Shown here piece after piece: positions 8,173 through 16,075 of a stretch of 64,000 bases of DNA. The stretch spans positions 744,001 through 808,000 of the forward strand of contig NZ_BMPG01000002.1 of the NCBI RefSeq assembly GCF_014647475.1. The letters run 5' to 3'. Every line of letters begins with the position of its first letter. Position 1 is the stretch's first letter. The DNA is from Halocalculus aciditolerans. GTDB taxonomy: Archaea; Halobacteriota; Halobacteria; Halobacteriales; Halobacteriaceae. Both the position numbers and the translations under genes were made by a program. The notes below the pieces were generated by a model that did not search any database, was not told where the DNA came from, and saw nothing but the letters and a program-made list of their open reading frames with translations.

Positions 8173-9012
8173 ATGGCTGTCTTGTCAGCGCTCGGAACGG
8201 CCGGGAGCGCGGTCCGCCGCAACCCCGTCGTCCTCGCCGCCGCGGCGATATACGGCCTCGTGTACGTTCCGACGCTCCTCCTCCAAGCCTCCGGCAGCGT
8301 CGCGTTGAACCTCCTCGGCTCCGGTTACTCCTTCCTCGCGCTCTTCGTCGCGCCGTTCGTCGCGGGCGGTGTGCTCGCGATGGCGAACGAGGCCATCGAC
8401 GGCCGGACTGACTGGCGGATGTTCGTCACCGGCGGGAAGCAGAACTACCTCCGCATCCTCGTCGCCGCCCTCCTCTACGGCGTCGTGAGTTTACTTGTCG
8501 GCGTCGCGCTGTCGTTCGTCGTGTTCGCCGTCGTGCTCGCGGGCAGCGGGGTGGGGGCAGGGGGCGGACTCGTCATCGCCGTCGCGCTCCTCTTCGGCGG
8601 CGTCGTCGCGCTCGCGCTCTTCGTCGCCGGGTTCTTCCTCCAGTTCTACCCGCACGCAGTCGTCGTAGAGGGTTACGGCGTCGCCGACGCGTTCAAGCGC
8701 TCCGCGGGCCTCGTTCGCAACCACTTCGCCTCCGCGCTCGGCTACACGGCGCTCCTCGTCGCGCTCAGCGTCGGTATCGGCGTCGCCTCGTTCCTCGCGT
8801 CGCTCCTCGTGCTCGGCGGCGGGGCGCTACTCGAGCCGGCTGGTGTCGGTGGCGCGGCCGGAGCGCCCGGTCCCGCGACGAGCGGGCCGTCTCTCGTCGT
8901 GCTCGCCGGCTACGCGGTCGGCTACGTCGTCATGTCCGGCGTCGTCGGCGGGTACGTCGGAACGTACTCGGTCGCGTTCTATCGCGAACTGCTCGACGCG
9001 GAGTCAGAGTAA
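8173..9012 (+). CDS. Multi-pass membrane protein of the DUF7847-like haloarchaeal family
   Basis: Integral membrane protein, 279 aa, with about six hydrophobic segments (near 20-40, 50-75, 98-125, 130-160, 190-220 and 245-270). The segment EGYGVADAFKRSAGLVRNHF (about 165-184) resembles the amphipathic region of the glycerophosphoryl-diester-phosphodiesterase-type membrane domain found in many archaeal proteins of unknown function. Its last nine bases overlap the end of the convergent NYN-domain gene. Function unknown. Confidence 0.75.
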   Translation: MAVLSALGTAGSAVRRNPVVLAAAAIYGLVYVPTLLLQASGSVALNLLGSGYSFLALFVAPFVAGGVLAMANEAIDGRTDWRMFVTGGKQNYLRILVAALLYGVVSLLVGVALSFVVFAVVLAGSGVGAGGGLVIAVALLFGGVVALALFVAGFFLQFYPHAVVVEGYGVADAFKRSAGLVRNHFASALGYTALLVALSVGIGVASFLASLLVLGGGALLEPAGVGGAAGAPGPATSGPSLVVLAGYAVGYVVMSGVVGGYVGTYSVAFYRELLDAESE

Positions 9013-9501
9013 GAAGGTCTCTTCGCGCTCGCTCATGTCGATGAAGGAGTCGGCGGCCTCGACGAGCTCGTCGGCGGTGGCCGCGCCGAACGCCATCGCT
9101 TCGACGCGTACGCCCTCGTGGCGGAGGTGGTGGCAGAGCCGGGAGAAGTCGCCGTCGCCCGTGCAGAGCACGACGGTGTCGACGTGGTCGGCGAGCGTGA
9201 CGGCGTCGAGGCTCATCCCGACGTCCCAGTCGGCCTTCTTCGAGCCGTCGCCGAACGTCTTGATGTCCTTGATCTTCGTCTCGAAGCCGATGTCGACGAG
9301 CGCGTCGAAGAAGGACTCCTCTTCGGGGCTGTCGGCGCGGATGACGTAGGAGATCGCGCGCGTGAGTTCGCGGCCCTGCACGGCCTTATCGAGCACGGCG
9401 GAGTAGTCGACGTTCCGCGAGTAGAGACTGTGCGCGGAGTGATAGAGGTTCTGCGCGTCCGCTAAGACGGCGACGCGCTGTCCGGGGTGGATGTCAACCA
9501 T
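9004..9501 (-). CDS. NYN-domain (LabA/DUF88-like) putative ribonuclease
   Basis: 165-aa protein of the NYN fold, a PIN-related nuclease superfamily. Conserved acidic positions are visible: LADAQNLYHSA near residue 14, DWDVGMSLDAVTLA near 91, and VLCTGDGDFSRLCHHLR near 112. These make up the expected metal-binding cluster. The family includes LabA and RNA-processing enzymes; the substrate here is unknown. The start ATG 9499-9501 has a weak TATA-like CTTAGG about 27 bases upstream. Its 3' end overlaps the convergent membrane-protein gene by nine bases. Confidence 0.85.
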   Translation of the reverse strand: MVDIHPGQRVAVLADAQNLYHSAHSLYSRNVDYSAVLDKAVQGRELTRAISYVIRADSPEEESFFDALVDIGFETKIKDIKTFGDGSKKADWDVGMSLDAVTLADHVDTVVLCTGDGDFSRLCHHLRHEGVRVEAMAFGAATADELVEAADSFIDMSEREETFLL

Positions 9502-9555
9502 TACGCCTACCTCGTGGGTTCTCCCCTAAGAAGCCACCGGGCGCGCGAACGCGGT

Positions 9556-10197
9556 TCAGGCGTCGGGGGTCTCGTGGCGCGCGAGCTCGAGCGTGTCGGG
9601 GTCGAGGTGGTAGTAGGACTCCCACGCGGGCGCGAGCGTGACGACGCGCGTCGCTCCGAACGCGCTCTCGGTGTGTTCGTGGTGGTGGCCGACGAGGCAG
9701 AGGTCGGGTTCGAGCGCGCGGAGGATGTCGTCGACGTGCCCGTTCCCGACGTCGTAGTCCTCGTCGACGGGCGTGCCGTGCGGGGCTTCGTGCGCGAGGA
9801 AGACGTCGACGTCCCCGAGGTGTTTCGCGCGTTCGACGTCCGCGCGGATGAAGTGCCGGCGGCGCTCGCCGACGAGCGCGCGGCGGGGTTTCTCGTACTG
9901 CGTCGGGGCGTAGTTCCCGGAGAGGCCGGCGACGGTGACGCCTTCGACGTCGACGGTGATGCTGTCGAGGAGTCGGACGTTGTGGACGTCGCTGCTCTCG
10001 ATGCGGCCGTGGCGGAGCGCGTCGATGACGTCGAAGTCCTCGTTGTTCCCCGCGACGAAGTAGGTGAGCTCGGGGAGGTCGTAGTAGTAGAGGTCGCCGG
10101 CCTGGATGGCGACGTCGGCGTCGCTCGCGCGGTAGGCGGCGAAGAGCGCGCGCCGCCGGTCGGGGTCGTTCGCGTGGGCGTCGCCGAGGACCAACAC
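9556..10197 (-). CDS. Calcineurin-like metallophosphoesterase
   Basis: 213-aa phosphoesterase with the five-block metal-binding signature: GDAHAN at residues 5-10, GDLYYYD, GNNED, LAHEAPHG and GHHHEHTE. A two-metal phosphatase or nuclease activity is expected; the substrate cannot be inferred. It starts at GTG 10195-10197: a very clear TATA box (minus-strand GGTTTTATTTGG, 10219-10231) lies 28 bases upstream, and no ATG is in a better position. This makes it a good example of a leaderless GTG start. It diverges from the lysine operon. Confidence 0.87.
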   Translation of the reverse strand: MLVLGDAHANDPDRRRALFAAYRASDADVAIQAGDLYYYDLPELTYFVAGNNEDFDVIDALRHGRIESSDVHNVRLLDSITVDVEGVTVAGLSGNYAPTQYEKPRRALVGERRRHFIRADVERAKHLGDVDVFLAHEAPHGTPVDEDYDVGNGHVDDILRALEPDLCLVGHHHEHTESAFGATRVVTLAPAWESYYHLDPDTLELARHETPDA

Positions 10198-10280
10198 GAC
10201 GGAGTGTCCGCGACCGATCCAAATAAAACCGCCCGACCGGCGAGCGGCGGCCCCGGGCGAGTTTTGGCCGCGTCCACAGA

Positions 10281-10289
10281 CTTATACTC
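10281..10289 (+). promoter_or_regulatory. TATA box of the lysine operon
   Basis: CTTATACTC is the only clear TATA element between the metallophosphoesterase and dapA. Transcription would start near 10311, giving dapA a leader of about 166 bases, unusually long for this window. Confidence 0.5.
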
Positions 10290-10310
10290 GTCCGCGGCCA
10301 TCGAACGTGT

Positions 10311-10388
10311 ATGCTCGGCACGCGCGCACGGCGGACGTCGGTCGTCGCGAGTGTCGACCGCGTCGCGAGCAAACGCGGTAAACGCTAG
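10311..10388 (+). CDS. Possible 25-codon leader peptide ahead of dapA
   Basis: An ATG lies exactly 27 bases after the TATA box, the leaderless spacing, and opens a 25-codon frame ending at TAG 10386-10388. The predicted peptide is strongly basic: six Arg and two Lys, with the end SKRGKR. This is unlike the acidic proteome of this organism. Lys codons (AAA) occupy the third- and sixth-last sense positions region just before a hairpin. A Lys-sensing leader peptide is an attractive but unproven idea; chance is a real alternative for so short a frame. Confidence 0.3.
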   Translation: MLGTRARRTSVVASVDRVASKRGKR

Positions 10389-10402
10389 TTCTCTCTGGCT
10401 TC

Positions 10403-10425
10403 GGGCGGGGGTCGCGCCCCGTCCC
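10403..10425 (+). promoter_or_regulatory. Hairpin in the dapA leader with an alternative pairing
   Basis: GGG(C)GGGG at 10403-10410 can pair with CCCC(GT)CCC at 10417-10425. An exclusive alternative pairs GGGCG at 10403-10407 with CGCCC at 10415-10419. It lies 15 bases after the stop of the small leader ORF and about 50 bases before dapA. Competing stems suit an attenuator-like switch, but this is only a folding argument. Confidence 0.3.
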
Positions 10426-10476
10426 TGGCCGTTCTCGTGCCCGGCTTTCGAGTACCCACGAACCCACCACACACAC

Positions 10477-11361
10477 ATGCAAGACGTTACGTCCGGGGTC
10501 TTCCCGGCTATCACGACGCCCTTCGGAGCGGACGGCAGTATCGACCACGACCAACTCGCGGCGCACGCGCAGTTCCTCGAAGACCGCGGCGTCGACGGCG
10601 TCGTGCCGGCGGGGTCGACGGGGGAGTCGGCGACGCTCACGCACGACGAGCACGTCGACGTCGTCGAGACCGTCGTCGAGGCGGTTGACATCCCCGTCAT
10701 CGCGGGCGCTGGCAGTAACTCGACGCGGGAAGCCATCTCGCTCTCCGAGCGCGCGGCGGACGCGGGCGCGGACGCCCTCCTCCTCATCAGCCCCTACTAC
10801 AACAAGCCGGAGCCCGCGGGGATGGAGGCGCACTATCGGGCGGTCGCGGACGCGGTCGACCTCCCGCAGATCGTCTACAACGTCCCGAGTCGAACGGGGA
10901 GAAACATCGACGTGGAGACGGCGGTGTCGCTCGCCGGGCACGAGAATGTCGTCGGGTACAAGGCGGCGAGCGGCGACCTCGGCCGCGTGAGCGAGGTCGT
11001 GGAGCGCACGCGAGACGAGGAGTTCGCGGTGCTCGCGGGCGACGACGGGCTGACGCTCCCCATCATGTCCGTGGGCGGGACGGGCGTCATCAGCGTCGCG
11101 GCGAACGTCGAGCCGGCGCGGATGGTCGACCTCGTCGAGCTCGCGGCGGCCGACGAGTACGCGGCGGCGCGCGACGTCCACCACGAGCTCGGCGAGCTCT
11201 GCCGCGCGCTCTTCGTGGAGACGAACCCGATTCCGGTGAAGGAGGCGGTCGCGATTCGCGGCCACGGCTCGGGCGAGCTCCGCCAGCCGCTCACGCGGCT
11301 GAGCGAGGAGCACCGCGAGTACCTCGAAGGCGTGCTCGCCGACCTGGAGGGCGACGCGTGA
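10477..11361 (+). CDS. dapA: 4-hydroxy-tetrahydrodipicolinate synthase
   Basis: Condenses aspartate semialdehyde with pyruvate at the first committed step of lysine synthesis (294 aa, TIM barrel). Family features are present: PAGSTGESATLTHDEH (about 44-59), the catalytic Tyr in SPYYNKPEP and QIVYNVPSRTG, and the Schiff-base Lys in VVGYKAASGD. The ATG at 10477 gives the standard N-terminus (QDVTSGVFPAITTPF). It is the first enzyme gene of a six-gene operon; its stop overlaps the GTG start of dapB by four bases. Confidence 0.95.
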   Translation: MQDVTSGVFPAITTPFGADGSIDHDQLAAHAQFLEDRGVDGVVPAGSTGESATLTHDEHVDVVETVVEAVDIPVIAGAGSNSTREAISLSERAADAGADALLLISPYYNKPEPAGMEAHYRAVADAVDLPQIVYNVPSRTGRNIDVETAVSLAGHENVVGYKAASGDLGRVSEVVERTRDEEFAVLAGDDGLTLPIMSVGGTGVISVAANVEPARMVDLVELAAADEYAAARDVHHELGELCRALFVETNPIPVKEAVAIRGHGSGELRQPLTRLSEEHREYLEGVLADLEGDA

Positions 11362-12122
11362 GAGTCGGCGTGACCGGCGCGACCGGCCGAATGGGCCGCG
11401 AAATCCTCGCGGAGGCCAGTGAGCGCGGCGTCGACGTGGCGTTCGCGGTGAACCGCGGCGACGGCCACGGCGACGTCGCGGGCGTCGACGTCGAGCCGGC
11501 GGACGACTTCCCCGACCTGCTCGCCGAGCGCGCGCCGGACGTCGTCGTGGACTTCACGGGGCCGGTGTCGAGCGTCGAGTACGTCCGCGCCTGCGCGGAC
11601 GCCGGCGTCCCGGTCGTCGTCGGGACGACCGGGTTCTCCGACGCCCAGCTCGACGAGCTGCAGTCGTACGGCGACGACGCGCCGGTGCTCGTCGGCGCGA
11701 ACTTCTCGCGGGGGATTCAGGCGCTCCGGCAGGCCGTCCAGTCGGCCGTCGGCTCCCTCCCCGAGTACGACGTCGAGGTGACGGAGACGCACCACAACCG
11801 CAAGCGCGACGCTCCGTCGGGGACGGCGAAAGTCCTCCTCGACGCGGTGGACGACGCGCGGAACCGGGACGCGGAGCGCGTGCACGGCCGCGAGGGCGAC
11901 CAGCCCCGCGAAGAAGGCGAAATCGGCGTGCACGCACGGCGGGCGGGCGACGTCACCGGCGAGCACGAAGTCCTGCTCGCGGGGAACGACGAGGTACTGG
12001 AACTCACCCATCGCGCGGGGAGCCGCGGCGTGTTCGCGGCGGGCGCGCTCGACGCGGCGGAGTGGCTGACGACGGCGGACGCGGGCTTCTATCGGTTCAC
12101 GGAGGTAGCTGCACGACTATGA
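11358..12122 (+). CDS. dapB: 4-hydroxy-tetrahydrodipicolinate reductase
   Basis: NAD(P)H-dependent reductase (254 aa) making tetrahydrodipicolinate. The N-terminal Rossmann motif GATGRMGREI (about 7-16) and the family segments VVVGTTGFSD, GANFSRGIQ and EVTETHHNRKRDAPSGTA are intact; the last carries the catalytic His/Lys pair. The start is GTG 11358, sharing GTGA with the dapA stop. Its own stop overlaps the dapD start as ATGA, so it sits in a translationally coupled run. Confidence 0.95.
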   Translation: MRVGVTGATGRMGREILAEASERGVDVAFAVNRGDGHGDVAGVDVEPADDFPDLLAERAPDVVVDFTGPVSSVEYVRACADAGVPVVVGTTGFSDAQLDELQSYGDDAPVLVGANFSRGIQALRQAVQSAVGSLPEYDVEVTETHHNRKRDAPSGTAKVLLDAVDDARNRDAERVHGREGDQPREEGEIGVHARRAGDVTGEHEVLLAGNDEVLELTHRAGSRGVFAAGALDAAEWLTTADAGFYRFTEVAARL

Positions 12123-12952
12123 CACTGGAATCCGAGATTCGAGACCTGCAGGAACGACGCGAGAACGACGAGGTTTCGGCGGCGACGGCGAGCGCCGACG
12201 ACCTGGACACGCTGGACGCGTTCCTCGAAGCGCTGGAGGCGGGCGAGGTCCGGGCGGCCGAGAAGACCGGCGGCGAGTGGTCGGCCGTCGAGTGGGTGAA
12301 GGAGGGCATCCTCCTGAACTTCGCGCTCCGGGAGACGGAGGCGCGAGAGTACGGCGGCGTGACCTACCACGACGTCCTGCCGCTCCGCGAGACGAGCGAC
12401 CTCGCGGAGCGCGGCACGCGGAACACCCCCGATGGAACGACGATTCGCCGCGGCGCGTACGTCGGCGGCGACGCGATTCTGATGTCGCCGGCGTTCGTGA
12501 ACATCGGCGCGCGCGTCGGCGACGGCACGCTCGTCGACTCCTGTGACACCGTCGGCTCCTGCGCGCAAATCGGGAGCGACGTCAAGCTGGGCGCGAACAC
12601 GCTCATCGGCGGCGTGCTCGAACCCGTCGAGTCCGCGCCGGTCGTCGTCGAGGACAACGTCTCGCTCGGCGCGGGCTGTCGCGTGACGTCCGGATTCGTC
12701 GTCGGCGAGAACTCGGTCGTCGGCGAGAACACGCTCCTCTCGCCGCGCATCCCCGTCTACGACCTCGTCGAGGACGAAGTCGTCTACGGCGAGCTGCCCG
12801 CGAACCGCCGGGCGTTCGCGCGGATGGTCGAGTCCTCCGCGAGCGACCACGACCTGATTCCGGGGCAGGCGTACAAGCCGGCGGTCGTGGCGACGGGCCT
12901 GGAGACGAGCACGCTCGAAGCGAGCCAGCGCGAGGAGGCGCTCCGCGAGTGA
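12119..12952 (+). CDS. dapD: 2,3,4,5-tetrahydropyridine-2,6-dicarboxylate N-succinyltransferase
   Basis: Left-handed beta-helix acyltransferase (277 aa) that succinylates tetrahydrodipicolinate. The N-terminal helical domain is followed by RRGAYVGGDAILMSPAFVN (about 116-134) and imperfect hexapeptide repeats up to about residue 225. The presence of dapD and dapE indicates the succinylase branch of the lysine pathway, rather than the direct dehydrogenase or LL-DAP aminotransferase routes. ATG 12119 overlaps the dapB stop; its stop overlaps the lysA GTG start. Confidence 0.93.
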   Translation: MTLESEIRDLQERRENDEVSAATASADDLDTLDAFLEALEAGEVRAAEKTGGEWSAVEWVKEGILLNFALRETEAREYGGVTYHDVLPLRETSDLAERGTRNTPDGTTIRRGAYVGGDAILMSPAFVNIGARVGDGTLVDSCDTVGSCAQIGSDVKLGANTLIGGVLEPVESAPVVVEDNVSLGAGCRVTSGFVVGENSVVGENTLLSPRIPVYDLVEDEVVYGELPANRRAFARMVESSASDHDLIPGQAYKPAVVATGLETSTLEASQREEALRE

Positions 12953-14169
12953 CGACTCGCAGACTCGACGACTGGTCGGCGCGCGACCTCCGCGCGGTCG
13001 CGGCCGAGCACGGCACGCCGACGTACGTCCAGGACCTCGACCGGGTGCGAGCGAACTATGAGCGCCTCGACGACGCGTTCCCGGACGCGCGCATCCACTA
13101 CGCGGTGAAGGCGAACGCCGGCCGCGCCGTCCTCAAAGCCCTCCGGGAGGTCGATGCAGGAGCGGAAGCGGCCTCCGCGGGCGAGGTCGCGCGGGCGCTC
13201 GACGCGGGGTTCGACCCGAGCGAGATCCACTACACGCCGGTGAATCCGCCGGACCGCGACCTCGACCCTATCCTGAACGGGCCGACGTCGGGGCTCACGG
13301 TTACGGTCGGCTCTCGTGACCTCCTCGACCGCCTCGACGCGCGCGGGTTCGACGGCCGGGTCTGCCTCCGCGTCCACCCGGGCGTGGGCGCGGGCCACAG
13401 CGAGGACGTGGCGACGGGCGCGGACGCGAAGTTCGGCGTGCCGGCCGAGGACGCGACGACGGTGCTTCGCGAGGCGGACGCCCGCGGGTTCGACGTCGTC
13501 GGCGTGCACGCGCACGTCGGGAGCGGGATGCTCACCGAGGAGGACGTCGAAGCGCACCGCGAGGTCGTCGAGGTCATCGCCGGCATCGCGCGCGACTCCC
13601 CCGTGGACTTGGAGTTCGTGGACGTCGGCGGCGGGTTCGGCGTCCCCTACCGCGAGTCGGAGGAGGCGCTGGACCTCGACGCAGTCGCGAACGCGACGCG
13701 GGACGCGCTCGCGGACGTGGACGCCGACCTCGTCGTCGAGCCGGGCCGGTATCTCGTCGCTGACGCGGGCGTCCTCCTCGCGGAGGTCGTGTCGACGAAA
13801 CCGACGGGCGACGCGGTGGTCGCGGGCGCGGACGCCGGGATGACGGAGCTCCTGCGGCCGGCGCTCTACGACGCCTACCACCCGATTCGGTCGCTGGCGC
13901 GCGACGCCCACGACCGCCCCACGAGGACGGTGACGGTCGTCGGCCCGGTCTGTGAGTCGACGGACGTCCTCGCGGACGCGCGCGACCTCCCGCGGCCGGC
14001 GGTCGGCGACCTGCTCGCCGTCGGGAACGCCGGCGCGTACGGCATCGAGATGGCGAGCAACTACACGTCGCGGCCGCGCCCGCCCGTCGTCGCGGTCGAG
14101 GGCGACGACACACGGATAGTCCGCGAGCGCGAAACGATGGACGACCTGCTGCGGTTCGAGCGAGACTAA
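12949..14169 (+). CDS. lysA: Diaminopimelate decarboxylase
   Basis: PLP enzyme (406 aa) that decarboxylates meso-diaminopimelate to lysine. The PLP lysine is in HYAVKANAG (about residue 49), followed by the barrel motifs HAHVGSGM, VDVGGGFGVPY and EPGRYLVADAG, and the C-terminal GPVCESTD with the substrate-binding Cys. It starts at GTG 12949, overlapping the dapD stop (GTGA). Unusually, lysA is placed before dapF and dapE, although its enzyme acts last. The stop overlaps dapF (TAATG). Confidence 0.95.
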   Translation: MTTRRLDDWSARDLRAVAAEHGTPTYVQDLDRVRANYERLDDAFPDARIHYAVKANAGRAVLKALREVDAGAEAASAGEVARALDAGFDPSEIHYTPVNPPDRDLDPILNGPTSGLTVTVGSRDLLDRLDARGFDGRVCLRVHPGVGAGHSEDVATGADAKFGVPAEDATTVLREADARGFDVVGVHAHVGSGMLTEEDVEAHREVVEVIAGIARDSPVDLEFVDVGGGFGVPYRESEEALDLDAVANATRDALADVDADLVVEPGRYLVADAGVLLAEVVSTKPTGDAVVAGADAGMTELLRPALYDAYHPIRSLARDAHDRPTRTVTVVGPVCESTDVLADARDLPRPAVGDLLAVGNAGAYGIEMASNYTSRPRPPVVAVEGDDTRIVRERETMDDLLRFERD

Positions 14170-14996
14170 TGACGACCACACCATACACTCTCTATCACGG
14201 CACGAGCAACGATTTCGCGGTCGTCGACGCCGCGAACCACGTCCCCGACCGCGCGGCGTTCGCACAGCGCGTCTGCGCCGACCTCGGCGTCGACGGCGTG
14301 CTCTTCCTCGCGCTCCAAGACGAGTACGAGCCGCCGCGCTGCGTGATGACGCTCGTCCAGCCGGACGGCTCGACGGCGGCGATGTGCGGGAACGGCGCGC
14401 GCTGTGCGGCGCGCTGGGTGACCGAGCAGACCGGCGAGTCCGAGGTGATGCTCGACACGCAGGCGGGCACGCGGCGGTCCACGGTGGACGGCGCGCACGT
14501 CGTCGTGGAGATGGGCGTCCCCGACTTCGCCCCGGACGCGGTCCCGGTGCGCGGCGACGCGCCGATGGACGGCGACGTCCTGAACGGCTACGCCATCACG
14601 GCGGTGAACACGGGCGTGCCGCACGCGGTGACGTTCGTCGAGGACGTCGACGCGGTGGACGTCGAGGGCGACGCGCCGCCGGTTCGGAGCCACGAGCGCT
14701 TCCCGGCGGGCGCGAACGTGACGTTCGCAGAAGAGACCGAGTGGGGGTTCGCACAGCGGACGTTCGAGCGCGGCGTCGAGGGCGAGACGCAGTCCTGCGG
14801 GACGGGCGCGGTCGCGGTCGCGGCGGTCGCGGCGCGCCACGGCCGCGTTCCGGGCGACGCGACGGTGACGGTCGCGCCGCCGGGCGGCGAGCTCGAAGTC
14901 TCGCTCACGCCGGGCGGTCGCGCGACGCTCGCCGGGCCGACCGAGCGCGTCCGCGACGGCGAAGCCGAAACGGAGCCGCGGGTACCGAAGCGATGA
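14169..14996 (+). CDS. dapF: Diaminopimelate epimerase
   Basis: PLP-independent epimerase (275 aa) converting LL- to meso-diaminopimelate. Both catalytic cysteines are present in their usual contexts: MCGNGARCAARWV (about 74-86) and SCGTGAVAVAA (about 212-222), along with NDFAVVD near the N-terminus. The ATG shares its first base with the lysA stop codon. The final ATGA overlaps dapE. Confidence 0.94.
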   Translation: MTTTPYTLYHGTSNDFAVVDAANHVPDRAAFAQRVCADLGVDGVLFLALQDEYEPPRCVMTLVQPDGSTAAMCGNGARCAARWVTEQTGESEVMLDTQAGTRRSTVDGAHVVVEMGVPDFAPDAVPVRGDAPMDGDVLNGYAITAVNTGVPHAVTFVEDVDAVDVEGDAPPVRSHERFPAGANVTFAEETEWGFAQRTFERGVEGETQSCGTGAVAVAAVAARHGRVPGDATVTVAPPGGELEVSLTPGGRATLAGPTERVRDGEAETEPRVPKR

Positions 14997-16075
14997 CCGA
15001 CGCCGAGTTCGACCCGGTCGCCTTCCTCGAAGCCGGCGTCCGCATCGACTCCACGGCGCGCGTCGACGAGATGCGGCGGTTCGTCCGGGAGACGCTCGGC
15101 GAGCACGGCGTCGAATCCCGCGTCGACGACGCCGGGAACCTCCTCGCGTCGAAAGGTGACGGCGGTGACGGCGACGGCGGCGGTGTCCTCCTGAACACGC
15201 ATCTGGACACCGTGCCGCCGCACGTGCCGTTCGCGCGCGACGACGGGAGGGTTCGCGGCCGCGGCTCCTGTGACGCAATCGGGCCGATGGCCGCGATGCT
15301 CGCGGCGTTCCTCGCGGCGGACGACGACGCGGCCGTGACGCTCGCGCTCACGCCGGACGAGGAGACGAACTCCACGGGGGCGGCCGCACTCGACCTCGAC
15401 GCGGACTGCGTCGTCGTCGGCGAACCCACGGGTCTCGACCGCTGCACGGCGGCCCGCGGGCGCTTCCAGGCGACCGTTTCGGTTACTGGAACGGCGGCGC
15501 ACGCGGCGGAGCCGGAGAGCGGCGCGAGCGCGATTCAGGGCGCTCGACGCGCCCTCGAAGCCCTCGAAACCTACGACGGCGAGCGCGGACCGAGCCCGCA
15601 CCCCGTGCTCGGCGCGCCGACGCTCACCGCGACGACCATCGAGGGCGGGAACGCGACGAACCAGGTGCCCGCGGAGTGCTCGTTCGTCGTCGACCGCCGG
15701 ACCGTCCCTCCGGAGTCCGCGGGCGCGTTCTTCGACGGGCTGCGCGCGCACCTCCGCGCCGCCGTCCCCGACGCCCTCGGCGTCGAGGTCACGCCCGCCG
15801 AGCGCGACACGCCCTTCCTCGAAGCCTTCGCGACGGACCGCGACGAGAGAGTGGTGAACGCGCTCGGTGACGCGGGCGCGGGCCGGATTCGCCCCTTTAC
15901 CGCCGCGACGGAGGCTTCCTACTTCGCGGCGGACGCCCCGACGGTCGTCTTCGGTCCCGGCGTGCTCGCCGACGACGAGGGCGCAGTCGCGCACGCCGAC
16001 CGCGAGTACGTCGACGCCGCGGCCGTCGAAGACGCCGCCGCGATACTCACGGACGCTGTCGACGCGCTCGCCTGA
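14993..16075 (+). CDS. dapE: M20 peptidase, probably succinyl-diaminopimelate desuccinylase
   Basis: Zn-dependent M20 hydrolase (360 aa). Metal and catalytic residues appear in order: NTHLDTVPP, GRGSCDAIGPMAAML, and the EE pair in LTPDEETNSTGA. A dimerisation domain follows (TVSVTGTAAHAAEPESGASA, then GGNATNQVPAECSFVVDRR). M20 enzymes vary in substrate, but its position as the last gene of the dap operon, overlapping dapF by four bases, makes succinyl-DAP the likely substrate. It ends directly against a convergent histidine kinase gene. Confidence 0.88.
   Translation: MTDAEFDPVAFLEAGVRIDSTARVDEMRRFVRETLGEHGVESRVDDAGNLLASKGDGGDGDGGGVLLNTHLDTVPPHVPFARDDGRVRGRGSCDAIGPMAAMLAAFLAADDDAAVTLALTPDEETNSTGAAALDLDADCVVVGEPTGLDRCTAARGRFQATVSVTGTAAHAAEPESGASAIQGARRALEALETYDGERGPSPHPVLGAPTLTATTIEGGNATNQVPAECSFVVDRRTVPPESAGAFFDGLRAHLRAAVPDALGVEVTPAERDTPFLEAFATDRDERVVNALGDAGAGRIRPFTAATEASYFAADAPTVVFGPGVLADDEGAVAHADREYVDAAAVEDAAAILTDAVDALA

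Noticed and set aside
9556-11361. Recent horizontal transfer around the lysine operon
   Set aside because: Base composition and protein acidity match the flanks, and no integrase, tRNA or direct repeats frame it.
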